64,000 bases of DNA from Thinopyrum elongatum (taxonomy: Eukaryota; Streptophyta; Magnoliopsida; Poales; Poaceae): assembly GCA_011799875.1 (NCBI GenBank), contig JAAAXO010000131.1, positions 62,001 to 126,000 of the forward strand. The letters run 5' to 3'. Of the stretch, positions 10,223 through 21,040 are shown piece by piece. A model generated the notes under the pieces. It was not told the DNA's origin, did no database searches, and was given only the letters and a program-made list of their open reading frames with translations. The translations under genes and the position numbers were made by a program. Position 1 is the first letter of the stretch; each line of letters starts with the position of its first letter.

Positions 10223-11333
10223 AGTGGTATCAGATTCCCAGGTTGCTCGGTGAGATTTACAGTTTTTCGTAGTTTAGATCGAGTCTGTTCTTCATACCTA
10301 CAGTCCAGGAAAAAGGCAAAAAAAAAATTTAGGGTTAGTTCATCATATCCGAACCAATCTGAGCCTTTGCATAATCTTTTTAGGGTTTTTGCTTTGTTGA
10401 ATTTGCGGTTGCATCGTCGTGTCAAGTTGCTGGTCTTAGCGTCTAGTTCTTTAGAGTTTCGAGTTCTGTTCACAAGTTGTCACGCCGCCGCCGCACCATC
10501 ATCATCGCCCCTACCATATACCACCACAGCTTATCTGCTATTTCTCCGAGTCCATATACCACCACCGATCCGAGTCCATATACCACCACCGATCCGAGTC
10601 CATATACCACCACCAATCCGAGCCCACATATACTACCGTCATATACCATCACCAGTCCGAGTTCCACCAGATTCATCTCTGCCACCAGTCCTAGTCCGAG
10701 TCCAGTATTTATTCCTTTATTTTAGAGTGCCAGATCACGCGATACTACGAGTCGTGAACAAGTCGGATTCCCCAATTTTCGTGCTACCCGCAGAAGAAAA
10801 ATAGTTCCAGTTTCAAAAAAAAAAAAACTAAGTCTGGAAAATTCTGGCTAGGCAGTTTTTAGACCATTTGTAGACTTTTTCGAAAAAAAATTGTTGCGGA
10901 GCAAAAAAAAAAGTGCAAAAAAAAAATTCAGAGTGTGCTCCTCCCTTGTTTACGTGCAGCGCCGTGATTTTTGTTAGTGTTCTAGGCTCGCGTCTCTAGC
11001 ACGGTCTAGCCTAGGACCAGCACAGTACCGTCGTTGAGAGTTTATTCAACATTGCATCTCTGAATTGATTATTGCTGACCCTTTCTGCTACCATATCATA
11101 AGCCTTCCCAGCTCCACATACATCTACATCGTGTGTTTGACACCACCTGGCAATCGCTCTGTCCAAGCTCTGAGAGTTTTGACAACAAAGGTTGCCGATC
11201 ACCACCTGCTGCTGGGTAAGAACTGGTAAGAATTTGAGATTTGCTTGACGGATTTGTGACACCACACCACACCACCACCACTTTCTAGTAGTCTATAGGA
11301 TCATATTCTTGTGTGTTTCTATTGCTGCTAACC
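10223..11333 (+). other. 5' leader (1111 bp)
   Basis: PBS at 10225-10234, three minisatellite copies at 10548-10619, A tracts near 10815 and 10900. Shares private variants with the leaders at 16480 and 27514 (minus): TCTATAGG near gag, GACAACAAAGG, and the same homopolymer lengths near 10900. Confidence 0.85.
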
Positions 11334-11636
11334 ATGGCAGGATCACAAGCCGACGAGATTGACTGGGAGAACATGACGAACAAGGAGTTGCATGATAAAT
11401 TTCAGCAAATGATGAGTGGCCAGGTGGGAGATGTGCTAAACAGATTTGAAGAGGCCATGGAGAAGATAGATGGCATGGAGAAGTCATTCGAGACAAAGCT
11501 GGATAACAAGTTTAATGAATTGCTCACGCGTCTTCCCCAACCACCACCGGCTGCACCTGTCGCACCTCTGCAACGACAACAACAACGCCCCCTTCCAAAT
11601 CAGTTCGGACGAGCGAAGCGTGTTCCTCTTGAGTGA
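11334..11636 (+). pseudogene. gag 5' fragment, 100 codons, stopped by LTR TGA
   Basis: Starts at ATG 11334, ends with KRVPLE and the LTR's TGA. It has a silent TCA for TCG in EKSFET, shared with the units at 17591 and 27513 (minus). This marks them as copies of one another. Confidence 0.9.
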
Positions 11637-12555
11637 TGAGGACATCAATACCATTGTTACACCCACAGCCCCTGCTTCTATACATACTGGACCAATTACT
11701 AGAGCTCGCGCACGCCAATTAAATTATCAGGTACTTTCGTTTCTTGGTAATGATTCTAAAGTTCATGAGAATATGATGCTGCCTAAATTGGATACATTTG
11801 TTTTGCTTACAAATGAAGGCCCTAGCTTGGACAAGAAAGAGGAACCTTGGAGCAAGTTCAAGCATGGAGATGATGGCATGCACAAGGGGAACAAGAACGG
11901 AGTTACAAGTGATGATTTCAGGACTTTGAAGCCACCATAATGAGTGCAGGAAGCCTTGGACGAAATATACAAGATGTCACTTCATAAATTTCGTCCAGAG
12001 GCTATTATAGGTGCTGCGTCACCTTATTATTGGGCCAGGCCCATGTAATTTCGAAATACTTGAGTATAGGCTGTTTTTAGAGTCCGTATGTGTGGGGAAA
12101 CAAGAGGTAGGGTTGGTTTCGGACCCCTTCTTCAAGGGCCACGAAATCCCCTCCTCTTCCTCCATATATACAGCCCTTAGGGCATCGTTTAGACTTTGGG
12201 TTTTGTTTAGATTAAAAGTTCGCCATAGCTGCAACTTCGCGTACTTCGTTTGTGTTCAACGACCAGACCAAGACGTCACAGAACCCCACCTCGATCAATA
12301 AAGCTTTCATCTTATATTCGCAATATCCAGATTGCAAATCTTAGTTTCTTGCTTGTTCTTCGTTTGCTTGCAGGAGATAGACCCTCGGGGTCAGGTTGAT
12401 TGTGCTCCGGCGTGGTCAATAACCTCTCGGAGTTGGTTTAGCGATTGCTAAGGCGCGACGTCCTCGCACGTTCGTAGTCGGATCGTCAAAGTCTACTCCA
12501 CCAAAAACGATAGATATCATCTCATCGAAAGATCGGGACACCCTCGCCTCTATCA
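11634..12555 (+). repeat. LTR-A, full length (922 bp), array unit
   Basis: Left flank TTGAG, right side PBS (12558). Private changes include GAGGTAGGG for GAGATAGGG and GGGCATCG for GGGCACCG. Confidence 0.95.
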
Positions 12556-13675
12556 AGTGGTATCAGATTCCCAGGTTGCTCGGTGAGATTTACCGTTTTT
12601 CGTAGTTTAGATCGAGTATGTTCTTCATACCTACAGTCCAGGAAAAAGCCAAAAAAAAAAATTTAGGGTTAGTTCATCATATCCGAACCAATCTGAGCCT
12701 TTGCATAATCTTTTTAGTGTTTTTGCTTTGTTGAATTTGCGGTTGCATCGTCGTGTCAAGTTGCTGGTCTTAGCGTCTAGTTCTTTAGAGTTTCGAGTTC
12801 TGTTCACAAGTTGTCACGCCGCCGCCGCACCATCATCATCGCCCCTACCGTATACCACCACAGCTTATCTGCTATTTCTCTGTCCATATACCACCACCGA
12901 TCCGAGTCCATATACCACCACCAATCCGAGTCCATATACCACCACCAATCCGAGCCCACATATACTACCGTCATATACCATCACCAGTCCGAGTTCCACC
13001 AGATTCATCTCTGCCACCAGTCCTAGTCCGAGTCCAGTATTTATTCCTTTATTTTAGAGTGCTAGATCACGCGATACTACGAGTCGTGAACAAGTCGGAT
13101 TCCCCAATTTTCGTGCTACCCGCAGAAGAAAAATAGTTCCAGTTTCAAAAAAAAAAAACTAAGTCTGGAAAATTCTGGCTAGGCAGTTTTTAGACCATTT
13201 GTAGACTTTTTCGAAAAAAAATTGTTGCGGAGCAAAAAAAAAAGAAAAAAAAAGTGCAAAAAAAAAAATTCAGAGTGTGCTCCTCCCTTGTTTACGTGCA
13301 GCGCCGTGATTTTTGTTAGTGTTCTAGGCTCGCGTCTCTAGCACGGTCTAGCCTAGGACCAGCACAGTACCATCGTTGAGAGTTTATTCAACATTGCATC
13401 TCTGAATTGATTATTGCTGACCCTTTCTGCTACCATATCATAAGCCTTCCCAGCTCCACATACATCTACATCGTGTGTTTGACACCACCTGGCAATCGCT
13501 CTGTCCAAGCTCTGAGAGTTTTGACTACAAAGGTTGCCGATCACCACCTGCTGCTGGGTAAGAACTGGTAAGAATTTGAGATTTGCTTGACGGATTTGTG
13601 ACACCACACCACACCACCACCACTTTCTAGTAGTCTATAGGATCATATTCTTGTGTGTTTCTATTGCTGCTAACC
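12556..13675 (+). other. 5' leader (1120 bp)
   Basis: PBS at 12558-12567. The minisatellite near 12880-12950 has a degenerate first copy (TCTGTCCATATACC), which changes the local phase. A tracts near 13145-13270. Noncoding. Confidence 0.85.
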
Positions 13676-13978
13676 ATGGCAGGATCACAAGCCGACGAGA
13701 TTGACTGGGAGAACATGACGAACAAGGAGTTGCATGATAAATTTCAACAAATGATGAGTGGCCAGGTGGGAGATGTGCTAAACAGATTTGAAGAGGCCAT
13801 GGAGAAGATAGATGGCATGGAGAAGTCGTTCGAGACAAAGCTGGATAACAAGTTTAATGAATTGCTCACGCGTCTTCCCCAACCACCACCGGCTGCACCT
13901 GTCGCACCTCTGCAACGACAACAACAACGCCCCCTTCCAAATCAGTTCGGACGAGCGAAGCGTGTTCCTCTTGAGTGA
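13676..13978 (+). pseudogene. gag 5' fragment, 100 codons, stopped by LTR TGA
   Basis: Gag N-terminus from ATG 13676 to KRVPLE; the encoded peptide matches that of the unit at 11334, while codon usage differs at single sites (CAA for CAG in QQMM). Interrupted by the LTR at 13976. Confidence 0.9.
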
Positions 13979-14897
13979 TGAGGACATCAATACCATTGTT
14001 ACACCCACAGCCCCTGCTTCTATACATACTGGACCAATTACTAGAGCTCGCGCACGCCAATTAAATTATCAGGTACTTTCGTTTCTTGGTAATGATTCTA
14101 AAGTTCATGAGAATATGATGGTGCCTAAATTGGATACATTTGTTTTGCTTACAAATGAAGGCCCTAGCTTGGACAAGAAAGAGGAACCTTGGAGCAAGTT
14201 CAAGCATGGAGATGATGGCATGCACAAGGGGAACAAGAACGGAGTTACAAGTGATGATTTCAGGACTTTGAAGCCACCATAATGAGTGCAGGAAGCCTTG
14301 GACGAAATATACAAGATGTCACTTCATAAATTTCGTCCAGAGGCTATTATAGGTGCTGCGTCACCTTATTATTGGGCCAGGCCCATGTAATTTCGAAATA
14401 CTTGAGTATAGGCTGTTTTTAGAGTCCGTATGTGTGGGGAAACAAGAGATAGGGTTGGTTTCGGACCCCTCCTTCAAGGGCCACGAAATCCCCTCCTCTT
14501 CCTCCATATATACAGCCCTTAGGGCACCGTTTAGACTTTGGGTTTTGTTTAGATTAAAAGTTCGCCATAGCTGCAATTTCGCGTACTTCGTTTGTGTTCA
14601 ACGACCAGACCAAGACGTCACAGAACCCCACCTTGATCAATAAAGCTTTCATCTTATATTCGCAATATCCAGATTGCAAATCTTAGTTTCTTGCTTGTTC
14701 TTCGTTTGCTTGCAGGAGATAGACCCTCGTGGTCAGGTTGATTGTGCTCCGGCGTGGTCAATAACCTCTCGGAGTTGGTTTAGCGATTGCTAAGGCGCGA
14801 CGTCCTCGCACGTTCATAGTCGGATCGTCAAAGTCTACTCCACCAAAAACGATAGCTATCATCTCATCGAAAGATCGGGACACCCTCGCCTCTATCA
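13976..14897 (+). repeat. LTR-A, full length (922 bp), joined to a mid-leader
   Basis: Left flank TTGAG (gag). Right flank AGCGC lies about 760 bp into the leader, so the PBS is missing. It is a recombinant between an LTR inserted in gag and one inserted in a leader. Confidence 0.95.
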
Positions 14898-15257
14898 AGC
14901 GCCGTGATTTTTGTTAGTGTTCTAGGCTCGCGTCTCTAGCACGGTCTAGCCTAGGACCAGCACAGTACCGTCGTTGAGAGTTTATTCAACATTGCATCTC
15001 TGAATTGATTATTGCTGACCCTTTTTGCTACCATATCATAAGCCTTCCCAGCTCCACATACATCTACATCGTGCGTTTGACACCACCTGGCAATCGCTCT
15101 GTCCAAGCTCTGAGAGTTTTGACTACAAAGGTTGCCGATCACCACCTGCTGCTCGGTAAGAACTGGTAAGAATTTGAGATTTGCTTGACGGATTTGTGAC
15201 ACCACTTTCTAGTAGTCTGTAGGATCATATTCTTGTGTGTTTCTATTGCTGCTAACC
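14898..15257 (+). other. 5' leader, 3' part only (360 bp), no PBS
   Basis: Starts at AGCGCCGTGATT directly after the LTR. The PBS, minisatellite and A tracts are absent. A further short deletion removes part of the ACC-rich run before gag (GACACCACTTTC). A transcript from this unit could not be primed by tRNA. Confidence 0.85.
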
Positions 15258-15560
15258 ATGGCAGGATCACAAGCCGACGAGATTGACTGGGAGAACATGA
15301 CGAACAAGGAGTTGCATGATAAATTTCAGCAAATGATGAGTGGCCAGGTGGGAGATGTGCTAAACAGATTTGAAGAGGCCATGGAGAAGATAGATGGCAT
15401 GGAGAAGTCGTTCGAGACAAAGCTGGATAACAAGTTTAATGAATTGCTCACGCGTCTTCCCCAACCACCACCGGCTGCACCTGTCGCACCTCTGCAACGA
15501 CAACAACAACGCCCCCTTCCAAATCAGTTCGGACGAGCGAAGCGTGTTCCTCTTGAGTGA
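15258..15560 (+). pseudogene. gag 5' fragment, 100 codons, stopped by LTR TGA
   Basis: Same 100-codon Gag N-terminus as in the other array units, ATG at 15258, LTR from 15558. Here the leader upstream lacks the PBS while the coding piece is unchanged. Confidence 0.9.
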
Positions 15561-16479
15561 TGAGGACATCAATACCATTGTTACACCCACAGCCCCTGCT
15601 TCTATACATACTGGACCAATTACTAGAGCTCGCGCACGCCAATTAAATTATCAGGTACTTTCGTTTCTTGGTAATGATTCTAAAGTTCATGAGAATATGA
15701 TGCTGCCTAAATTGGATACATTTGTTTTGCTTACAAATGAAGGCCCTAGCTTGGACAAGAAAGAGGAACCTTGGAGCAAGTTCAAGCATGGAGATGATGG
15801 CATGCACAAGGGGAACAAGAACGGAGTTACAAGTGATGATTTCAGGACTTTGAAGCCACCATAATGAGTGCAGGAAGCCTTGGACGAAATATATAAGATG
15901 TCACTTCATAAATTTCGTCCAGAGGCTATTATAGGTGCTGCGTCACCTTATTATTGGGCCAGGCCCATGTAATTTCGAAATACTTGAGTATAGGCTGTTT
16001 TTAGAGTCCGTATGTGTGGGGAAACAAGAGATAGGGTTGGTTTCGGACCCCTCCTTCAAGGGCCACGAAATCCCCTCCTCTTCCTCCATATATACAGCCC
16101 TTAGGGCACCGTTTAGACTTTGGGTTTTGTTTAGATTAAAAGTTCGCCAGAGCTGCAACTTCGCGTACTTCGTTTGTGTTCAACGACCAGACCAAGACGT
16201 CACAGAACCCCACCTCGATCAATAAAGCTTTCATCTTATATTCGCAATATCCAGATTGCAAATCTTAGTTTCTTGCTTGTTCTTCGTTTGCTTGCAGGAG
16301 ATAGACCCTCGGGGTCAGGTTGATTGTGCTCCGGCGTGGTCAATAACCTCTCGGAGTTGGTTTAGCGATTGCTAAGGCGCGACGTCCTCGCACGTTCGTA
16401 GTCGGATCGTCAAAGTCTACTCCACCAAAAACGATAGATATCATCTCATCGAAAGATCGGGACACCCTCGCCTCTATCA
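15558..16479 (+). repeat. LTR-A, full length (922 bp), array unit
   Basis: Left flank TTGAG, right side PBS. Haplotype CCTCGGGGTC / GATAGATATC. Private GCCAGAGC for GCCATAGC. Confidence 0.95.
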
Positions 16480-17590
16480 AGTGGTATCAGATTCCCAGGT
16501 TGCTCGGTGAGATTTACAGTTTTTCGTAGTTTAGATCGAGTCTGTTCTTCATACCTACAGTCCCGGAAAAAGCCAAAAAAAAAATTTAGGGTTAGTTCAT
16601 CATATCCGAACCAATCTGAGCCTTTGCATAATCTTTTTAGTGTTTTTGCTTTGTTGAATTTGCGGTTGCATCGTCGTGTCAAGTTGCTGGTCTTAGCGTC
16701 TAGTTCTTTAGAGTTTCGAGTTCTGTTCACAAGTTGTCACGCCGCCGCCGCACCATCATCATCGCCCCTACCGTATACCACCACAGCTTATCTGCTATTT
16801 CTCTGAGTCCATATACCACCACCGATCCGAGTCCATATACCACCACCAATCCGAGTCCATATACCACCACCAATCCGAGCCCACATATACTACCGTCATA
16901 TACCATCACCAGTCCGAGTTCCACCAGATTCATCTCTGCCACCAGTCCTAGTCCGAGTCCAGTATTTATTCCTTTATTTTAGAGTGCCAGATCACGCGAT
17001 ACTACGAGTCGTGAACAAGTCGGATTCCCCAATTTTCGTGCTACCCGCAGAAGAAAAATAGTTCCAGTTTCAAAAAAAAAAAAACTAAGTCTGGAAAATT
17101 CTGGCTAGGCAGTTTTTAGACCATTTGTAGACTTTTTCGAAAAAAAATTGTTGCGGAGCAAAAAAAAAAGTGCAAAAAAAAAATTCAGAGTGTGCTCCTC
17201 CCTTGTTTACGTGCAGCGCCGTGATTTTTGTTAGTGTTCTAGGCTCGCGTCTCTAGCACGGTCTAGCCTAGGACCAGCACAGTACCGTCGTTGAGAGTTT
17301 ATTCAACATTGCATCTCTGAATTGATTATTGCTGACCCTTTCTGCTACCATATCATAAGCCTTCCCAGCTCCACATACATCTACATCGTGTGTTTGACAC
17401 CACCTGGCAATCGCTCTGTCCAAGCTCTGAGAGTTTTGACAACAAAGGTTGCCGATCACCACCTGCTGCTGGGTAAGAACTGGTAAGAATTTGAGATTTG
17501 CTTGACGGATTTGTGACACCACACCACACCACCACCACTTTCTAGTAGTCTATAGGATCATATTCTTGTGTGTTTCTATTGCTGCTAACC
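16480..17590 (+). other. 5' leader (1111 bp), one arm of a large inverted duplication
   Basis: PBS at 16482-16491, minisatellite at 16805-16876. The copy at 27514-28624 on the minus strand has the same length and the same A-tract lengths at the three tracts I compared (near 16575, 17140 and 17160), plus the private CCCGG at 16562. Confidence 0.85.
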
Positions 17591-17893
17591 ATGGCAGGAT
17601 CACAAGCCGACGAGATTGACTGGGAGAACATGACGAACAAGGAGTTGCATGATAAATTTCAGCAAATGATGAGTGGCCAGGTGGGAGATGTGCTAAACAG
17701 ATTTGAAGAGGCCATGGAGAAGATAGATGGCATGGAGAAGTCATTCGAGACAAAGCTGGATAACAAGTTTAATGAATTGCTCACGCGTCTTCCCCAACCA
17801 CCACCGGCTGCACCTGTCGCACCTCTGCAACGACAACAACAACGCCCCCTTCCAAATCAGTTCGGACGAGCGAAGCGTGTTCCTCTTGAGTGA
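17591..17893 (+). pseudogene. gag 5' fragment, 100 codons, stopped by LTR TGA
   Basis: Same Gag N-terminus. It shares the silent TCA in EKSFET with the fragments at 11334 and 27513 (minus) and lies inside the inverted duplication. It is the last gag piece of the array. Confidence 0.9.
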
Positions 17894-18342
17894 TGAGGAC
17901 ATCAATACCATTGTTACACCCACAGCCCCTGCTTCTATACATACTGGACCAATTACTAGAGCTCGCGCACGCCAATTAAATTATCAGGTACTTTCGTTTC
18001 TTGGTAATGATTCTAAAGTTCATGAGAATATGATGCTGCCTAAATTGGATACATTTGTTTTGCTTACAAATGAAGGCCCTAGCTTGGACAAGAAAGAGGA
18101 ACCTTGGAGCAAGTTCAAGCATGGAGATGATGGCATGCACAAGGGGAACAAGAACGGAGTTACAAGTGATGATTTCAGGACTTTGAAGCCACCATAATGA
18201 GTGCAGGAAGCCTTGGACGAAATATACAAGATGTCACTTCATAAATTTCGTCCAGAGGCTATTATAGGTGCTGCGTCACCTTATTATTGGGCCAGGCCCA
18301 TGTAATTTCGAAATACTTGAGTATAGGCTGTTTTTAGAGTCC
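17891..18342 (+). repeat. LTR-A, first 452 bp, left arm of a palindrome
   Basis: It stops at TTTTTAGAGTCC and is followed by the reverse complement of the same LTR region. The TATA-like box and everything 3' of it are lost. The missing part is replaced by an opposite-strand LTR. Confidence 0.92.
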
Positions 18343-18804
18343 CCACACATACGGACTCTAAAAACAGCCTATACTCAAGTATTTCGAAATTACATGGGCC
18401 TGGCCCAATAATAAGGTGACGCAGCACCTATAATAGCCTCTGGATGAAATTTATGAAGTGGCATCTTGTATATTTCGTCCAAGGCTTCCTGCACTCATTA
18501 TGGTGGCTTCAAAGTCCTGAAATCATCACTTGTAACTCCGTTCTTGTTCCCCGTGCGCATGCCATCATCTCCATGCTTGAACTTGCTCCAAGGTTCCTCT
18601 TTCTTGTCCAAGCTAGGCCCTTCATTTGTAAGCAAAACAAATATATCCAATTTAGGCAGCATCATATTCTCATGAACATTAGAATCATTACCAAGAAACG
18701 AAAGTACCTGATAATTTAATTGGCGTGCGCGAGCTCTAGTAATTGGTCCAGTATGTATAGCAGCAGGGGCTGTGGGTGTAACAATGGTATTGATGTCCTC
18801 ATCA
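18343..18804 (-). repeat. LTR-A, 5' part only (462 bp), right arm of a palindrome
   Basis: Minus-strand LTR whose start is at 18804, joined to a (shortened) purine tract and integrase end at 18805, so it was a true 3' LTR. It differs from the left arm at scattered bases (for example GTGCGCATGCC, GCAGCAGGGG). It therefore comes from another copy and not from simple fold-back of the left arm. Confidence 0.9.
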
Positions 18805-19092
18805 TCCTCCCTTCTTGAAATGAAGTCGTCCTCAACGGAAGCTCATCTTCCTCACCCAAATAAGGCTTCCAATCTGCAATGTTAAAAGTGGGACTAACCC
18901 CAAAATCTGCAGGCAACTTAAGTTTATATGCATTATCATTTATTTTCTGTAACACCTTAAAAGGACCATCAGCACGTGGCATTAGCTTTGATTTGCGCAA
19001 ATCAGGAAATCTATCCTTACGCAAATGTAACCAAACAAGATCTCCAGGTGCAAACACAACATGTTTTCTACCCTTATCTCCAGCAAGTTTAT
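18498..19092 (-). pseudogene. Integrase C-terminus of pol (GPF module and LTR tail), frameshifted
   Basis: The minus-strand piece starts within [14 protein letters not shown] at 19092 and includes [17 protein letters not shown] and the adjacent module. One G is missing from the purine tract (AAGAAGGGAGGA), which shifts the frame just before the LTR-encoded tail. The upstream part is cut by a plus-strand LTR start at 19093 (flank TTTAT). No catalytic core remains. Confidence 0.88.
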
Positions 19093-19480
19093 TGATGAGG
19101 ACATCAATACCATTGTTACACCCACAGCCCCTGCTTCTATACATACTGGACCAATTACTAGAGCTCGCGCACGCCAATTAAAATATCAGGTACTTTCGTT
19201 TCTTGGTAATGATTCTAAAGTTCATGAGAATATGATGCTGCCTAAATTGGATACATTTGTTTTGCTTACAAATGAAGGGCCTAGCTTGGACAAGAAAGAG
19301 GAACCTTGGAGCAAGTTCAAGCATGGAGATGATGGCATGCACAAGGGGAGCAAGAACGGAGTTACAAGTGATGATTTCAGGACTTTGAAGCCACCATAAT
19401 GAGTGCAGGAAGCCTTGGACGAAATATACAAGATGTCACTTCATAAATTTCGTCCAGAGGCTATTATAGGTGCTGCGTCA
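19093..19480 (+). repeat. LTR-A, first 388 bp, plus strand
   Basis: Exact LTR start, then cut at GGTGCTGCGTCA where an opposite-strand LTR terminus begins. It still holds the whole pol-tail coding part, with AGCAAG for AACAAG near 19350. Confidence 0.92.
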
Positions 19481-20401
19481 TGATAGAGGCGAGGGTGTCC
19501 CGATCTTTCGATGAGATGATAGCTATCGTTTTTGGTGGAGTAGACTTTGACGATCCGACTACGAACGTGCGAGGACGTCGCGCCTTAGCAATCGCTAAAC
19601 CAACTCCGAGAGGTTATTGACCACGCCGGAGCACAATCAACCTAACCACGAGGGTCTATCTCCTGCAAGCAAACGAAGAACAAGCAAGAAACTAAGATTT
19701 GCAATCTGGATATTGCGAATATAAGATGAAAGCTTTATTGATCAAGGTGGGGTTCTGTGACGTCTTGGTCTGGTCGTTGAACACAAACGAAGTACGCGAA
19801 GTTGCAGCTATGGCGAACTTTTAATCTAAACAAAACCCAAAGTCTAAACGGTGCCCTAAGGGCTGTATATATGGAGGAGGAGGAGGGGATTTCGTGGCCC
19901 TTGAAGGAGGGGTCCGAAACCAACCCTATCTCTTGTTTCCCCACACATACGGACTCTAAAAACAGCCTATACTCAAGTATTTCGAAATTACATGGGCCTG
20001 GCCCAATAATAAGGTGACGCAGCACCTATAATAGCCCTAGACGAAATTTATGAAGTGACATCTTGTATATTTCGTCCAAGGCTTCCTGCACTCATTATGG
20101 TGGCTTCAAAGTCCTGAAATCATCACTTGTAACTCCGTTCTTGTTCCCCTTGTGCATGCCATCATCTCCATGCTTGAACTTGCTCCAAGGTTCCTCTTTC
20201 TTGTCCAAGCTAGGCCCTTCATTTGTAAGCAAAACAAATGTATCCAATTTAGGCAGCATCATATTCTCATGAACTTTAGAATCATTACCAAGAAACGAAA
20301 GTATCTGATATTTTAATTGGCGTGCGCGAGCTCTAGTAATTGGTCCAGTATGTATAGAAGCAGGGGCTGTGGGTGTAACAATGGTATTGATGTCCTCATC
20401 A
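19481..20401 (-). repeat. LTR-A, full length (921 bp), minus strand, 3' LTR
   Basis: Next to a purine tract (20402-20414), so it is the genuine 3' LTR of the integrase fragment at its right. Its outer end abuts the plus-strand LTR fragment (flank TGACG read on its own strand). A small deletion is visible near 20038. Confidence 0.95.
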
Positions 20402-21040
20402 TCCTCCCCTTCTTGAAATGAAGTCGTCCTCGACGGAAGCTCATCTTCCTCACCCAAATAAGGCTTCAGATCTGCAATGTTAAAAGTGGGACTAACCCCA
20501 AAATCTGCAGGCAGCTCAAGTTTATATGCATTATCATTTATTTTCTCTAACACCTTAAAAGGACCATCAGCACGTGGCATTAGCTTTGATTTGCGCAAAT
20601 CAGGAAATCTATCCTTACGCAAATGTAACCAAACAAGATCTCCAGGTGCAAACACAACATGTTTTCTACCCTTATCTCCAGCAAGTTTATATTTAGCATT
20701 CATACGCTCAATGTTCTCCTTAGTTAACTCATGCATTTTTAAGATCAATTCAGCACGTTTTTTAGCATCAAAATTAACCTTCTCCGAAGATGGAAGAGGC
20801 AACAAATCAATTGCTGCACGAGGAAGGAAACCACACACAATTTCAAAAGGACACATCTTAGTAGTAGAATGCAATGAACGATTATAAGCAAATTCAATAT
20901 GAGGCAAGCATTCTTCCCACATTTTCTTGTTATTCTTCAAAACAGCCCTAAGCATAGTAGACAATATTCTATTGACTACTTCTGTTTGTCCATCAGTTTG
21001 GGGGTGACATGTAGTACTAAAAAGCAGTTTAGTCCCCAAC
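20095..21040 (-). CDS. Integrase C-terminal half of pol, open frame ending in the LTR
   Basis: The minus-strand frame of about 315 codons starts at [21 protein letters not shown], with the catalytic Glu of the DDE triad, and passes the helix-rich linker ([12 protein letters not shown]), the GPF module and the purine tract. It ends at the natural stop within the LTR (LKPP). The HHCC domain and both catalytic Asp residues are absent, cut by an LTR at 21041 (flank GTTGG). Ala for Pro in PRAAIDLL and Ile for Thr in VNRIL distinguish it from other copies. No function expected. Confidence 0.88.

Larger units (their letters stand above)
7917..18342 (+). repeat. Tandem array of [leader + gag 5' 300 bp + LTR-A] units
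   Basis: Five complete repeats and a partial sixth lie head to tail: 7917-10222 (2306 bp), 10223-12555 (2333), 12556-14897 (2342), 14898-16479 (1582, leader start missing) and 16480-18342 (cut). In every unit gag is interrupted at the same base (CTCTTGAG then the LTR) and each LTR, except the one at 13976, is followed directly by a PBS. A single insertion of an LTR in gag followed by unequal exchange between that LTR and the 5' LTR explains the repeat. Unit 3 and the unit at 16480 share private variants. Confidence 0.9.
17891..18804. repeat. LTR palindrome, 452-bp arms with a 10-base centre
   Basis: Arms 17891-18342 and 18353-18804 are both measured from exact LTR starts and are collinear without net indels. 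The centre 18343-18352 is CCACACATAC. Near the centre the arms are perfect (GGCTGTTTTTAGAGTCC and its complement). Confidence 0.88.

Noticed and set aside
14898..15257. Simple deletion between LTR and leader by AG microhomology
   Set aside because: Possible, but the LTR side is an exact terminus like the other nested borders, so a former insertion border (flank AGCGC) is preferred; not proven.
7917..18342. CRISPR-like regular repeats
   Set aside because: The period is about 2.3 kb and the units are LTR, leader and gag, in a eukaryotic transposon context. No short direct repeats with unique spacers.
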